Below are positions 57,748 through 64,000 of a DNA stretch of 64,000 nucleotides, one piece after another. Under the pieces are notes generated by a model, which saw only the letters and a program-made list of their open reading frames with translations, searched no databases and had not been told where the DNA came from. Numbering within the stretch: position 1 is the stretch's first letter; each line of letters starts with the position of its first letter. Origin of the DNA: DATBLE01 sp963775695 (GTDB lineage: Bacteria; Actinomycetota; Thermoleophilia; Gaiellales; Gaiellaceae); the NCBI GenBank assembly GCA_963775695.1, contig CAVZJU010000015.1, positions 1-64,000 on the forward strand, in the 5' to 3' direction. The translations under genes and the position numbers were made by a program.

Positions 57748-59125
57748 TCGGAGCCTGGAAGACCTGCTCGGCACCGTCGAAAGCCCGGTCGAGCTCCTGC
57801 GCAACTCGCAGGCCGGCCCGAACGTCTACCCGGGGGTTCCGGCCGAGTACACGAACTGGCGCGACGAGCAGACCGCCTGGCAGACGACCTGCGTGCTCTT
57901 CAATCAGTCGTACCACATGGCCGACCTGGCGGTCGAGGGCCCGGACGCGGCGAAGCTGCTCTCCCGGCTCGCAGTCAACAGCTTCGAGGGGTTCACGGTC
58001 GACAAGGCCAAGCACTTCGTGCCGTGCACGCCGGAGGGCTACGTGATCGGCGACGTGATCCTCTTCCACCTGGCCGAGAACCGTTTCAATCTCGTCGGCC
58101 GCGCGCCCGCGCTGAACTGGATCACCTACCACGCGGCGACCGGCGACGAGGACGTCACGGTGGAGCTCGACCAGCGCTGGGCCCTGCGCACCGACGGGCG
58201 CCGCCGCTCCTACCGGTTCCAGGTCCAGGGGCCGAACGCGATGCAGGTGATCGAGAAGGTGCTGGGTGGGCCCGCGCCGGAGCTCAAGTTCTTCAACATG
58301 ACCACGATCACGATCGCCGGGCGGCCCGTGCGTGCCCTCCGCCACGGGATGGTCGGACAGCCCGGCTGGGAGCTCTTCGGCCCATGGGAGGACGCGGCAC
58401 CGGTCCACGAGGCGCTGCTCGAGGCGGGGGAGGAGTTCGGGCTGAGGCAGGTCGGCGGGCGCGCCTACTCGTCGAACACGCTCGAGTCCGGGTGGATCCC
58501 CTCGCCGCTCCCGGCCGTGTACTCGGGCGACAGCCTGAAGGCGTACCGCGAGTGGCTTCCGGCCGCCGGATACGAGGGCTCGGCCTCGATCGGGGGCAGC
58601 TTCTCGTCGGCGTCGATCGTGGACTACTACTTGACGCCCTGGGATCTCGGCTACGGGAGCTACGTCAAGTTCGACCACGACTTCATCGGCCGCGAGGCGC
58701 TCGAGGACATCGCGGGCCAGGAGCACCGGCAGAAAGTGACGCTGGCGCTCGACGACGAGGACGTGACGAGCACGATCGGAACGATGTTCGGGGCGGCGGG
58801 CGACCGGGCGAAGTTCATGGACTGGCCGTCGGCCGTCTACTGCATGCACCCGTTCGACCGGGTCACCGTCGACGGCGAGACGGTCGGACTCTCCACCTGG
58901 ATCGGGTACAGCGCCAACGAGGGCAAGATGCTCACCCTGGCCGTGCTCGAGCCCGAGTACGCCGAGCCGGGAACCGAGGTGACCTTGGTCTGGGGCGAGG
59001 AGGACGGCGGCTCGTCGAAGCCGACCGTCGAGCCGCACGTGCAGACGGAGATCCGTGCGGTGGTCAGTCCGGTCCCGTACACGGAGGTGGTGCGTCAGTC
59101 CTACCGGGCGGCCAAGGTGAGCTAG
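57740..59125 (+). CDS. ligM: LigM-type THF-dependent aromatic O-demethylase, copy 2
   Basis: The 461-residue GcvT-fold protein is parallel along its length to the LigM half of the 30896-33109 fusion. It has LLRNSQAGPNVYPGVPAEYT, NQSYHMADLAVEGPDAAKLL, RFQVQGPNAMQVIEKVLGG, NTLESGWIPSPLPAVYSGD, YLTPWDLGYGSYVKFDHDF and TEIRAVVSPVPYTEVVRQSY. Several residues differ from copy 1, so the two may prefer different substrates (for example vanillate versus syringate or 3-O-methylgallate). It stands alone without a fused reductase and overlaps livF by 8 bases. Confidence 0.87.
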   Translation: MADRSLEDLLGTVESPVELLRNSQAGPNVYPGVPAEYTNWRDEQTAWQTTCVLFNQSYHMADLAVEGPDAAKLLSRLAVNSFEGFTVDKAKHFVPCTPEGYVIGDVILFHLAENRFNLVGRAPALNWITYHAATGDEDVTVELDQRWALRTDGRRRSYRFQVQGPNAMQVIEKVLGGPAPELKFFNMTTITIAGRPVRALRHGMVGQPGWELFGPWEDAAPVHEALLEAGEEFGLRQVGGRAYSSNTLESGWIPSPLPAVYSGDSLKAYREWLPAAGYEGSASIGGSFSSASIVDYYLTPWDLGYGSYVKFDHDFIGREALEDIAGQEHRQKVTLALDDEDVTSTIGTMFGAAGDRAKFMDWPSAVYCMHPFDRVTVDGETVGLSTWIGYSANEGKMLTLAVLEPEYAEPGTEVTLVWGEEDGGSSKPTVEPHVQTEIRAVVSPVPYTEVVRQSYRAAKVS

Positions 59126-59193
59126 GAGCTGGCGCCCGCCCTTCCGGTCGCGCCAGGCTGAGGCCTTTCCCTGCTTGCCCTTGAAGGGGGCTT

Positions 59194-60051
59194 TCAGACG
59201 AGCTGCGCCGCGCTCGTCTCGAACGCCCGGTCGAAGATCTGCTCGAGCGGGAGCTGCCGCAGCCTCTCCGAGAGGACCTCGACGCCCCACGGGCCGTCGT
59301 AGCCGGCGCCGCGGACGGCCGCGACGTACTCGCGGATCGGGAACTCGCCCTCGCCGGGCAACTCGCGGTGGTTGACGGTCTCGTCGACCGGGTCGGGCAT
59401 GTTCTCCCACCGGCCGTCGCTGAGCTCGACCCAGCCGTACCAGCGGCCCGGCACGGCGCGCAGGTCCTCTGCCGTGACCCCGAGCTTCGCCATGTGCCAG
59501 GTGTCGATGCACAGCGCTGCGTTCGGCGCGTCCGCGCCCTGAACGACCGCCAGCGCGGTCTGGAGGTCGTGGACGTTCACGTCCGGCGGCATGAACTCGT
59601 AGACCATCTTCGCGTCGTGGCGCCCGGCCGCCGCGGCGCACAGCTCGGCGTAGCGTTCGGTCAGCCGCCGGAGCTCGCACGGTGTCCCCGGGATGTTCCC
59701 GACCTTGATGTGATGGGCGTCGAGCGCGGCGGCCGCATCGAAGAGCAGTTCCCAGATCGGCTCGGCCGCCTTTCGCCGCTCGTCGCCGGGGTCGAGGAAC
59801 CACTCCCAGACGAACTCCAGTTCGAGGTACTGGAGCCCGTGGTCGTCGAGCAGCGCCCTGACGTCTGCGAGCGACCGGGTCTCGAGGATGTGGCGGAGGT
59901 CGGCGTGCCAGATGCCGATGCCCTTGAAGCCGGCCCGCTCCGCCTGCGCGCAGCGGTCGGCGATGTCGAACAGACTCCACTCGCGGCCCGCGTGCACCTC
60001 CACCGGCCCGGAGGTCGTCCAGTAGAGCGCGACCAGGTCGTCGTTCGCCAC
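59194..60051 (-). CDS. Sugar phosphate isomerase/epimerase-like TIM barrel
   Basis: A 285-residue AP-endonuclease-2-type barrel: FDIADRCAQAERAGFKGIGI, LELEFVWEWFLDPGDERRK, HHIKVGNIPGTP, MVYEFMPPDVNVHDLQTAL (metal Glu), LCIDTWHMAKLGV (metal Asp and His) and GVEVLSERLR. The family includes isomerases, dehydroshikimate dehydratases and ring-fission-product enzymes, so an aromatic-pathway role is possible. GTG start. Convergent with ligM copy 2 across 68 bases and divergent from the GMC gene across 32. Confidence 0.82.
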   Translation of the reverse strand: MANDDLVALYWTTSGPVEVHAGREWSLFDIADRCAQAERAGFKGIGIWHADLRHILETRSLADVRALLDDHGLQYLELEFVWEWFLDPGDERRKAAEPIWELLFDAAAALDAHHIKVGNIPGTPCELRRLTERYAELCAAAAGRHDAKMVYEFMPPDVNVHDLQTALAVVQGADAPNAALCIDTWHMAKLGVTAEDLRAVPGRWYGWVELSDGRWENMPDPVDETVNHRELPGEGEFPIREYVAAVRGAGYDGPWGVEVLSERLRQLPLEQIFDRAFETSAAQLV

Positions 60052-60083
60052 GGCCAGGTGAACCTAACCGGTGGACAGGTCAC

Positions 60084-61694
60084 ATGCCAGATGGGATGCT
60101 TGACCGGCTCGTGCCTGACTACGTGATCGTCGGCGGCGGTTCTGCCGGGTGCGTCCTCGCGGGGCGGCTGAGCGAGGACCCGGACGTGACCGTGCTGATG
60201 CTCGAGGCGGGCCCGCCGGACGTCGCACCCGAGATCCACATCCCGTTCGCCTTCCCGGCGCTGTTCAAGTCCGCCCACGACTGGGACCTGCTCGGCGAGA
60301 AGGAGCCCGGCCTCGGCGGGCGGCGGCTCTACCTGCCGCGCGGGAAGATGATCGGCGGCTGCGGCTCGATCAACGCGATGATCTACCTGCGCGGCAACCG
60401 GCTCGACTTCGACGAGTGGGCGGCGGCTGGGGCCGACGGCTGGTCGTACGACGAGGTGCTGCCGTACTTCCGGCGTGCGGAGGACAACGAGCGCGGCGAG
60501 GACGAGTTCCACGGCGTCGGCGGGCCGCTTGCGGTCTCCGAGAGCCGCTCGATGCAGCCGCTGGTCGACGCGATGCTCGAGGCCGCGGTGCAGGCCGGCC
60601 ACGAGCGCATCACCGACCTCAATGTCGACCGCCCGGAAGGCGTCGGCCGCTTCCAGGTCACACAGCGCAACGGGAAGCGGTGCTCCACCGCCGATGCCTA
60701 CCTGCACCCGGTGGCCGACCGGCCGAACCTCGAGGTGCGGACCAGTGTCTTCGCCCAGCGCATCGTGTTCGAAGGCAACCGCGCCGTCGGGGTCGAAGTC
60801 GCCCAGGACGGAAAGGCCGAGACGATCCGGGCCGAGCGCGAGGTGATCGTCTCCGCCGGCACGTACCAGTCGCCCGTCCTGCTGATGCTCTCGGGAATCG
60901 GCCCCGAGGAGGACCTCTCGCTGCTCGGGATCCCGGTGCGCGAGAACCTGCCGGTCGGCGGCAACCTCCAGGACCACTGCATGGTCAACGTCAACTTCAC
61001 GACCGACCAGCCGGCCCTGTTCGGCATCCTCACGCCCGAGAACTTCGAGCTGCTCGAGAAGGAGGGCCGCGGGCCGCTCAGCTCCAACATCCCCGAGGCC
61101 GGCGGCTTCTTCCGCAGCCGCGACGACCTGCCGGCGCCGGACCTCGAGTTCCACTTCGCCCCTTCGATCTTCTTCGACGAGGGCCTGAACGCGCCGACCG
61201 ACCCCGGCTACGCCTTCGGCCCGGTCCTGATCAAGCCGAACGCTCGCGGCTGGGTGAAGCTGCGCACGCCGATGCCCGACTCCAAGCCGCTCGTGCTGAC
61301 CAACTTCATGACCGACGAGGACGACCGTCGCGCCGTGATCGCGGGCGTGCGGATCGCACTCGGCATCGCGTCGCAGCCTGCGCTGAAGGCGGTGGCGAAG
61401 GCGCCGTACAGCGTCCCCGACTCCGACTCGGACGCGGACATCCTCGCGTGGATCGAGCGCAACGCGCAGCCCGTCTACCACCCGACCTCCACCTGTGCGA
61501 TCGGCTCGATCGTCGATCCCGACCTGCGGGTGCGCGGCTTCGAGGGCCTGCGCGTCTGCGACGCGTCGGTGATGCCGACGATCACGCGGGCGAACACGCA
61601 CGCTGCGACGGTGATGATCGCCGAGAAGGGCGCCGACCTGATCGCGGGCAAGGCGCCGCTGCCGGCTGCTCGGGCGACCGCGGTCGCCCCCTAG
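60084..61694 (+). CDS. GMC-family FAD oxidoreductase, copy 2
   Basis: The 536-residue protein has YVIVGGGSAGCVLAGRLSED, LPRGKMIGGCGSINAMIYLR (GMC signature 1), VSAGTYQSPVLLMLSGIGPE (signature 2), the active-site VYHPTSTCAIGSIVDPDLRV and TRANTHAATVMIAEKGADL. Choline-dehydrogenase-like; oxidises a primary alcohol. Only distantly similar to the GMC gene at 29344, so a different alcohol is likely. ATG 60084, with a second in-frame ATG four codons on. Confidence 0.88.
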   Translation: MPDGMLDRLVPDYVIVGGGSAGCVLAGRLSEDPDVTVLMLEAGPPDVAPEIHIPFAFPALFKSAHDWDLLGEKEPGLGGRRLYLPRGKMIGGCGSINAMIYLRGNRLDFDEWAAAGADGWSYDEVLPYFRRAEDNERGEDEFHGVGGPLAVSESRSMQPLVDAMLEAAVQAGHERITDLNVDRPEGVGRFQVTQRNGKRCSTADAYLHPVADRPNLEVRTSVFAQRIVFEGNRAVGVEVAQDGKAETIRAEREVIVSAGTYQSPVLLMLSGIGPEEDLSLLGIPVRENLPVGGNLQDHCMVNVNFTTDQPALFGILTPENFELLEKEGRGPLSSNIPEAGGFFRSRDDLPAPDLEFHFAPSIFFDEGLNAPTDPGYAFGPVLIKPNARGWVKLRTPMPDSKPLVLTNFMTDEDDRRAVIAGVRIALGIASQPALKAVAKAPYSVPDSDSDADILAWIERNAQPVYHPTSTCAIGSIVDPDLRVRGFEGLRVCDASVMPTITRANTHAATVMIAEKGADLIAGKAPLPAARATAVAP

Positions 61695-61721
61695 ACGCCG
61701 CAGAGGGGGTTCGAGCGAACT

Positions 61722-61749
61722 GCAGTGACAGGCCTAAGCCTGTCACTGC
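61722..61749. terminator. 12-bp perfect hairpin between convergent genes
   Basis: GCAGTGACAGGC and GCCTGTCACTGC pair around CTAA, between the GMC gene end and the XRE-cupin gene end, overlapping the last codons of the latter. Works in either direction. Confidence 0.65.
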
Positions 61750-62384
61750 GGGGGAACGCGGCGGTCGCTCTGGCGGCCGACGACCACCCACACGGCCTCG
61801 ACCGGCTCGTCTCCGATCGCCCAGAGGCGGTGCGGCGACGTGGCGTCGAACGTGATCGAGTGGCCCGGCTCGAGGTGGTACTCGTCGAAGCCGACCCTGA
61901 CCCCGAGCTGCCCGCTGATCACGAACGCGTACTCGCGGCCGCCGTGGGTGATCAGCGAGTCGGCCGGGCACGACTCGCTGCCGGCGTCGTACGTGACACG
62001 CAGGAACTCGACGCTCGGGTCGCGCTCGGGCGTGAGCCGTTCCCAGATGACTCCCGAGGCGAGGTTGATCACCGGCCGTTGTTCGGGCGTGACCACCGGC
62101 GTCGACTCGGCGCCGTGGTGCCGGAGGTCGCCGGGGCCGGTCTCCTCGTCGAACAGGTCGCCCATGTTCAGGCCGAGCTCGCGGGCGAGCGCCCAGAGCG
62201 TGCTCACGCTCGGGTTGACCTTGTCCCGCTCGATCTGCGAGATCAGGCTGGCCGAGACGCCGATCCGGCGGGCGATCTCACGGAGGCTGAGGCCCAGCCG
62301 CTCGCGTTGCTCGCGCAGGCGTGGTCCGATCTGCGACGGCGCGTGCGCCTCCACGGGAGCTGCTTCGGTGCGAGGCGTCGCCAC
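61743..62384 (-). CDS. XRE-family regulator with C-terminal cupin
   Basis: The 213-residue protein has a helix-turn-helix (LREQRERLGLSLREIARRIG; SASLISQIERDKVNPSVSTL) and a cupin (SLITHGGREYAFVISGQLGV; LEPGHSITFDATSPHRLW). This layout senses a small ligand in the cupin and usually represses adjacent catabolic genes. GTG 62384, 2 bases after the bicupin gene's stop, so it belongs to the SDR-bicupin operon. Confidence 0.9.
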   Translation of the reverse strand: MATPRTEAAPVEAHAPSQIGPRLREQRERLGLSLREIARRIGVSASLISQIERDKVNPSVSTLWALARELGLNMGDLFDEETGPGDLRHHGAESTPVVTPEQRPVINLASGVIWERLTPERDPSVEFLRVTYDAGSESCPADSLITHGGREYAFVISGQLGVRVGFDEYHLEPGHSITFDATSPHRLWAIGDEPVEAVWVVVGRQSDRRVPPQ

Positions 62385-62386
62385 GG

Positions 62387-63292
62387 CTAGGTCGAGGCGA
62401 GGGACTCCCAGTCCCGCTCGAACCGGTACGAGTGGCGGTCGGGCGGGCCGGGCGCCGAGGACTCGAGCCACTTCACCGTGCCGCCCTTCGTCTCGTAGAA
62501 CGCGTGGACGCAGCCGACGGCCGTCCAGAACACGTCGCCCGGATACAGCGTGTACCGCGTGCCGTCGGCGACCACGTCGACCTCGCCCTCGAGCATGTAG
62601 TAGGACTCCTCGAAAGGGTGGTCGTGCGGGAGCGCCTGGGCTCCGGGCTGGTAGCCGACCATGAACATCGTGTGCAGCTGCGCGTCGAGGCGCTTGTCGA
62701 CGAGCATCTTGACGGTGATCCCGCTGTAGAGCAGGGCAGCCGTCGCCATGCTGGCCGACACCTTCGGCTCCGACGACCGCATTCCCTCGCTGAGCCGTCC
62801 GACATCCATGTCGTCGTCGGAGAGGAGGAAGAGATGGCGGTTGCGCGGGTCGCGGAGGTCGAGCTCGGCCGGGATATCGTCAGGCGCTCCGCCGACGAAG
62901 AACGTGTCGGGCGGCTGCTCGGGAGGGCGCGGGCGCGGGGAGGCCACCTCGATCCAACGGGCGCGGTCGTCGCTCCGCCAGGCGTGGGGCAGGCCGACGG
63001 GAAGCGCGCCGCACGCGTTCGGGCGGAGCCGGACTCCGCGGCCGTCCAGGAAGAGGACCGGCTCGCCCTCGAGGACGAAGAAGCTCGACTCGAACGAGTG
63101 GACGTGCGTGTCCACGTACCCGTCCTGGAGCTCGACCAGGGTCAGGCCGGTATGCACCGAGCCGGTGGCGCCGCCGACCAGGACGGCGCGCGTGAGGCCG
63201 CGGCTGTGACCGGGCAGCGCGGGCTCGAGCTCGATCTCCTCGCGGCGTACGAGCCGGTGCCCCAGACGATCGGTGACGGGCGCGACGCTCAT
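62387..63292 (-). CDS. Bicupin protein, ureidoglycine-aminohydrolase-like
   Basis: The 301-residue protein has two cupin barrels: VDTHVHSFESSFFVLEGEPV (metal His and Glu) with ALPVGLPHAW, and ALPHDHPFEESYYMLEGEVD with YTLYPGDVFWTAVGCVHAFY. Fold and length match AllE-type ureidoglycine aminohydrolase and related bicupins, including ring-cleaving relatives. No allantoin genes are nearby, so an aromatic or sugar-acid substrate is as likely. ATG 63292 overlaps the SDR stop (ATGA). Confidence 0.8.
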   Translation of the reverse strand: MSVAPVTDRLGHRLVRREEIELEPALPGHSRGLTRAVLVGGATGSVHTGLTLVELQDGYVDTHVHSFESSFFVLEGEPVLFLDGRGVRLRPNACGALPVGLPHAWRSDDRARWIEVASPRPRPPEQPPDTFFVGGAPDDIPAELDLRDPRNRHLFLLSDDDMDVGRLSEGMRSSEPKVSASMATAALLYSGITVKMLVDKRLDAQLHTMFMVGYQPGAQALPHDHPFEESYYMLEGEVDVVADGTRYTLYPGDVFWTAVGCVHAFYETKGGTVKWLESSAPGPPDRHSYRFERDWESLAST

Positions 63293-63999
63293 TGCAGCAG
63301 CCATCCGCCGTCGACCTCGAGGTTGACGCCGTTCACGCCGCCGTTCTCGAGCAGGAAGATCGACGCGTCCACGATCTCGTCTGTGGTGACGAGACGGCCG
63401 ATCGGCGTGCGGGCCCGCACGGGGTCGAGTACCGAGTCGGGCTTTTCGGCCCAGGCCGGTGTGTCGCCGACGATCCCGGGATGGATGGCGTTCACGCGTA
63501 CCGGGGCGAGCTGCACGGCGAGCGTCCGCACGAGGCCCTCGACGCCGCCGTTCACCGTCGTGACCGTCGTCGAGCCGGGGTACGGGCGCCGCAGCGCCTG
63601 GCCACCGAACAGCAGGACCGCGGCGTCGTCGGTCAGGCGGTCGGCGAGGACGTGCACGACCTCCGTATACCCGACGAGCTTCAGGGTGACGAGCCGGATC
63701 GCGCGCGCGATGTCGTAGTCGGCGACGGTGTTCTGGTCGCGCTCGATCGCGGCCAGGACGAGGCGGGCCACCGGACCGATCGACTCGAGCGCCGATGCGA
63801 GCTGCGCGGGCTCGGCGAGGTCGAGCGCGCACGAGTCCACATCGCCTTCGATCGCGCCGGCTGCGCCCGCGCAGCGATCGGCGCTCCGGCTCGTGAGCAC
63901 GACCTTTCGGCCGCGGCCGGCGTAGGTCTCGGCGAGCCGCAGCCCGATGCCGGACGTACCCCCGACGACGACGACGGCTCCTTCTGCCACGGCGGCCAA
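63289..63999 (-). CDS. SDR-family oxidoreductase, possibly 5'-partial at the window edge
   Basis: At least 236 residues: VVVVGGTSGIGLRLAETYAG (cofactor loop), LDLAEPAQL, ARLVLAAIERDQNTVADYD and VAVLLFGG-like strand. STTVTTVNGGVEGLVRTLAV stands where YxxxK would be expected, so the catalytic Tyr is replaced. VRVNAIHPGIVGDTPAW and GGVNGVNLEVDGGWLL close it. A start cannot be fixed because the frame reaches the end of the window; GTG at about 63990 is possible. First known gene of the SDR-bicupin-regulator operon. Confidence 0.8.
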   Translation of the reverse strand: MAAVAEGAVVVVGGTSGIGLRLAETYAGRGRKVVLTSRSADRCAGAAGAIEGDVDSCALDLAEPAQLASALESIGPVARLVLAAIERDQNTVADYDIARAIRLVTLKLVGYTEVVHVLADRLTDDAAVLLFGGQALRRPYPGSTTVTTVNGGVEGLVRTLAVQLAPVRVNAIHPGIVGDTPAWAEKPDSVLDPVRARTPIGRLVTTDEIVDASIFLLENGGVNGVNLEVDGGWLLQ

Positions 64000-64000
64000 C

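Overview
The window reads as two unlike pieces of DNA. Bases 1 to about 3660 carry three plus-strand genes: a sulfatase-like lipoprotein with TPR repeats, a second TPR protein and an FG-GAP/CRTAC-type protein. This set is typical of Acidobacteriota-like soil bacteria, and each gene is broken by single-base frameshifts. From about 3660 to the end the DNA is very GC-rich, with frequent GTG starts and ATGA/GTGA stop-start overlaps. It also carries a secreted Ig-like repeat protein of a kind common in Thermoleophilia (Gaiellales/Solirubrobacterales, Actinomycetota). A gene on each strand is cut in mid-domain at the same point near 3660, so the join is probably an assembly chimera or an illegitimate recombination.

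Region 3.66-14.4 kb is accessory. It holds an ApbE flavin-transferase operon cut by the join, an IS5-family element with a likely -1 frameshift, a truncated SDR gene, and a GH65 phosphorylase plus beta-phosphoglucomutase-like pair bracketed by two tRNA-3'-end-like repeats. It ends with a tandem pair of secreted proteins (one badly frameshifted) and an IS110-family element. Region 14.4-23.3 kb is signalling and envelope: a class III cyclase/ATPase/TPR regulator, an Ig-like secreted protein, two glycosyltransferases, a DUF218 protein, an ECF-type sigma factor with a long tail, and a small secreted protein.

Region 23.4-64 kb looks like one large catabolic island for methoxylated aromatic (lignin-derived) compounds. 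Its core is a minus-strand operon (36.5 to 30.9 kb). In order it encodes a DUF6282 amidohydrolase-like protein, a GalB-like hydratase, an RraA/GalC-like aldolase, a two-domain VOC extradiol dioxygenase, and an in-frame fusion of methylene-THF reductase with a LigM-type THF-dependent O-demethylase. Together they could demethylate, cleave the ring and yield pyruvate plus oxaloacetate. Divergent from it is a split PEP-synthase-like phosphotransferase (phenylphosphate-synthase layout). A second copy of its large subunit lies at 25.8-27.7 kb next to an oxaloacetate-type carboxyltransferase and a HAD phosphatase.

Around the core are two GMC oxidoreductases, a molybdenum hydroxylase (CoxMSL-type), a two-component system with a small secreted target, and two thiamine-diphosphate E1 alpha/beta pairs in one operon. 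There is also a branched-chain-type ABC importer (LivK, fused LivHM, LivG, LivF) co-transcribed with a MetE-like methyltransferase, an AraC regulator and a second LigM. A sugar-isomerase-like TIM barrel, an XRE-cupin regulator, a bicupin and an SDR close the window. The substrate assignments are inference from family and context.
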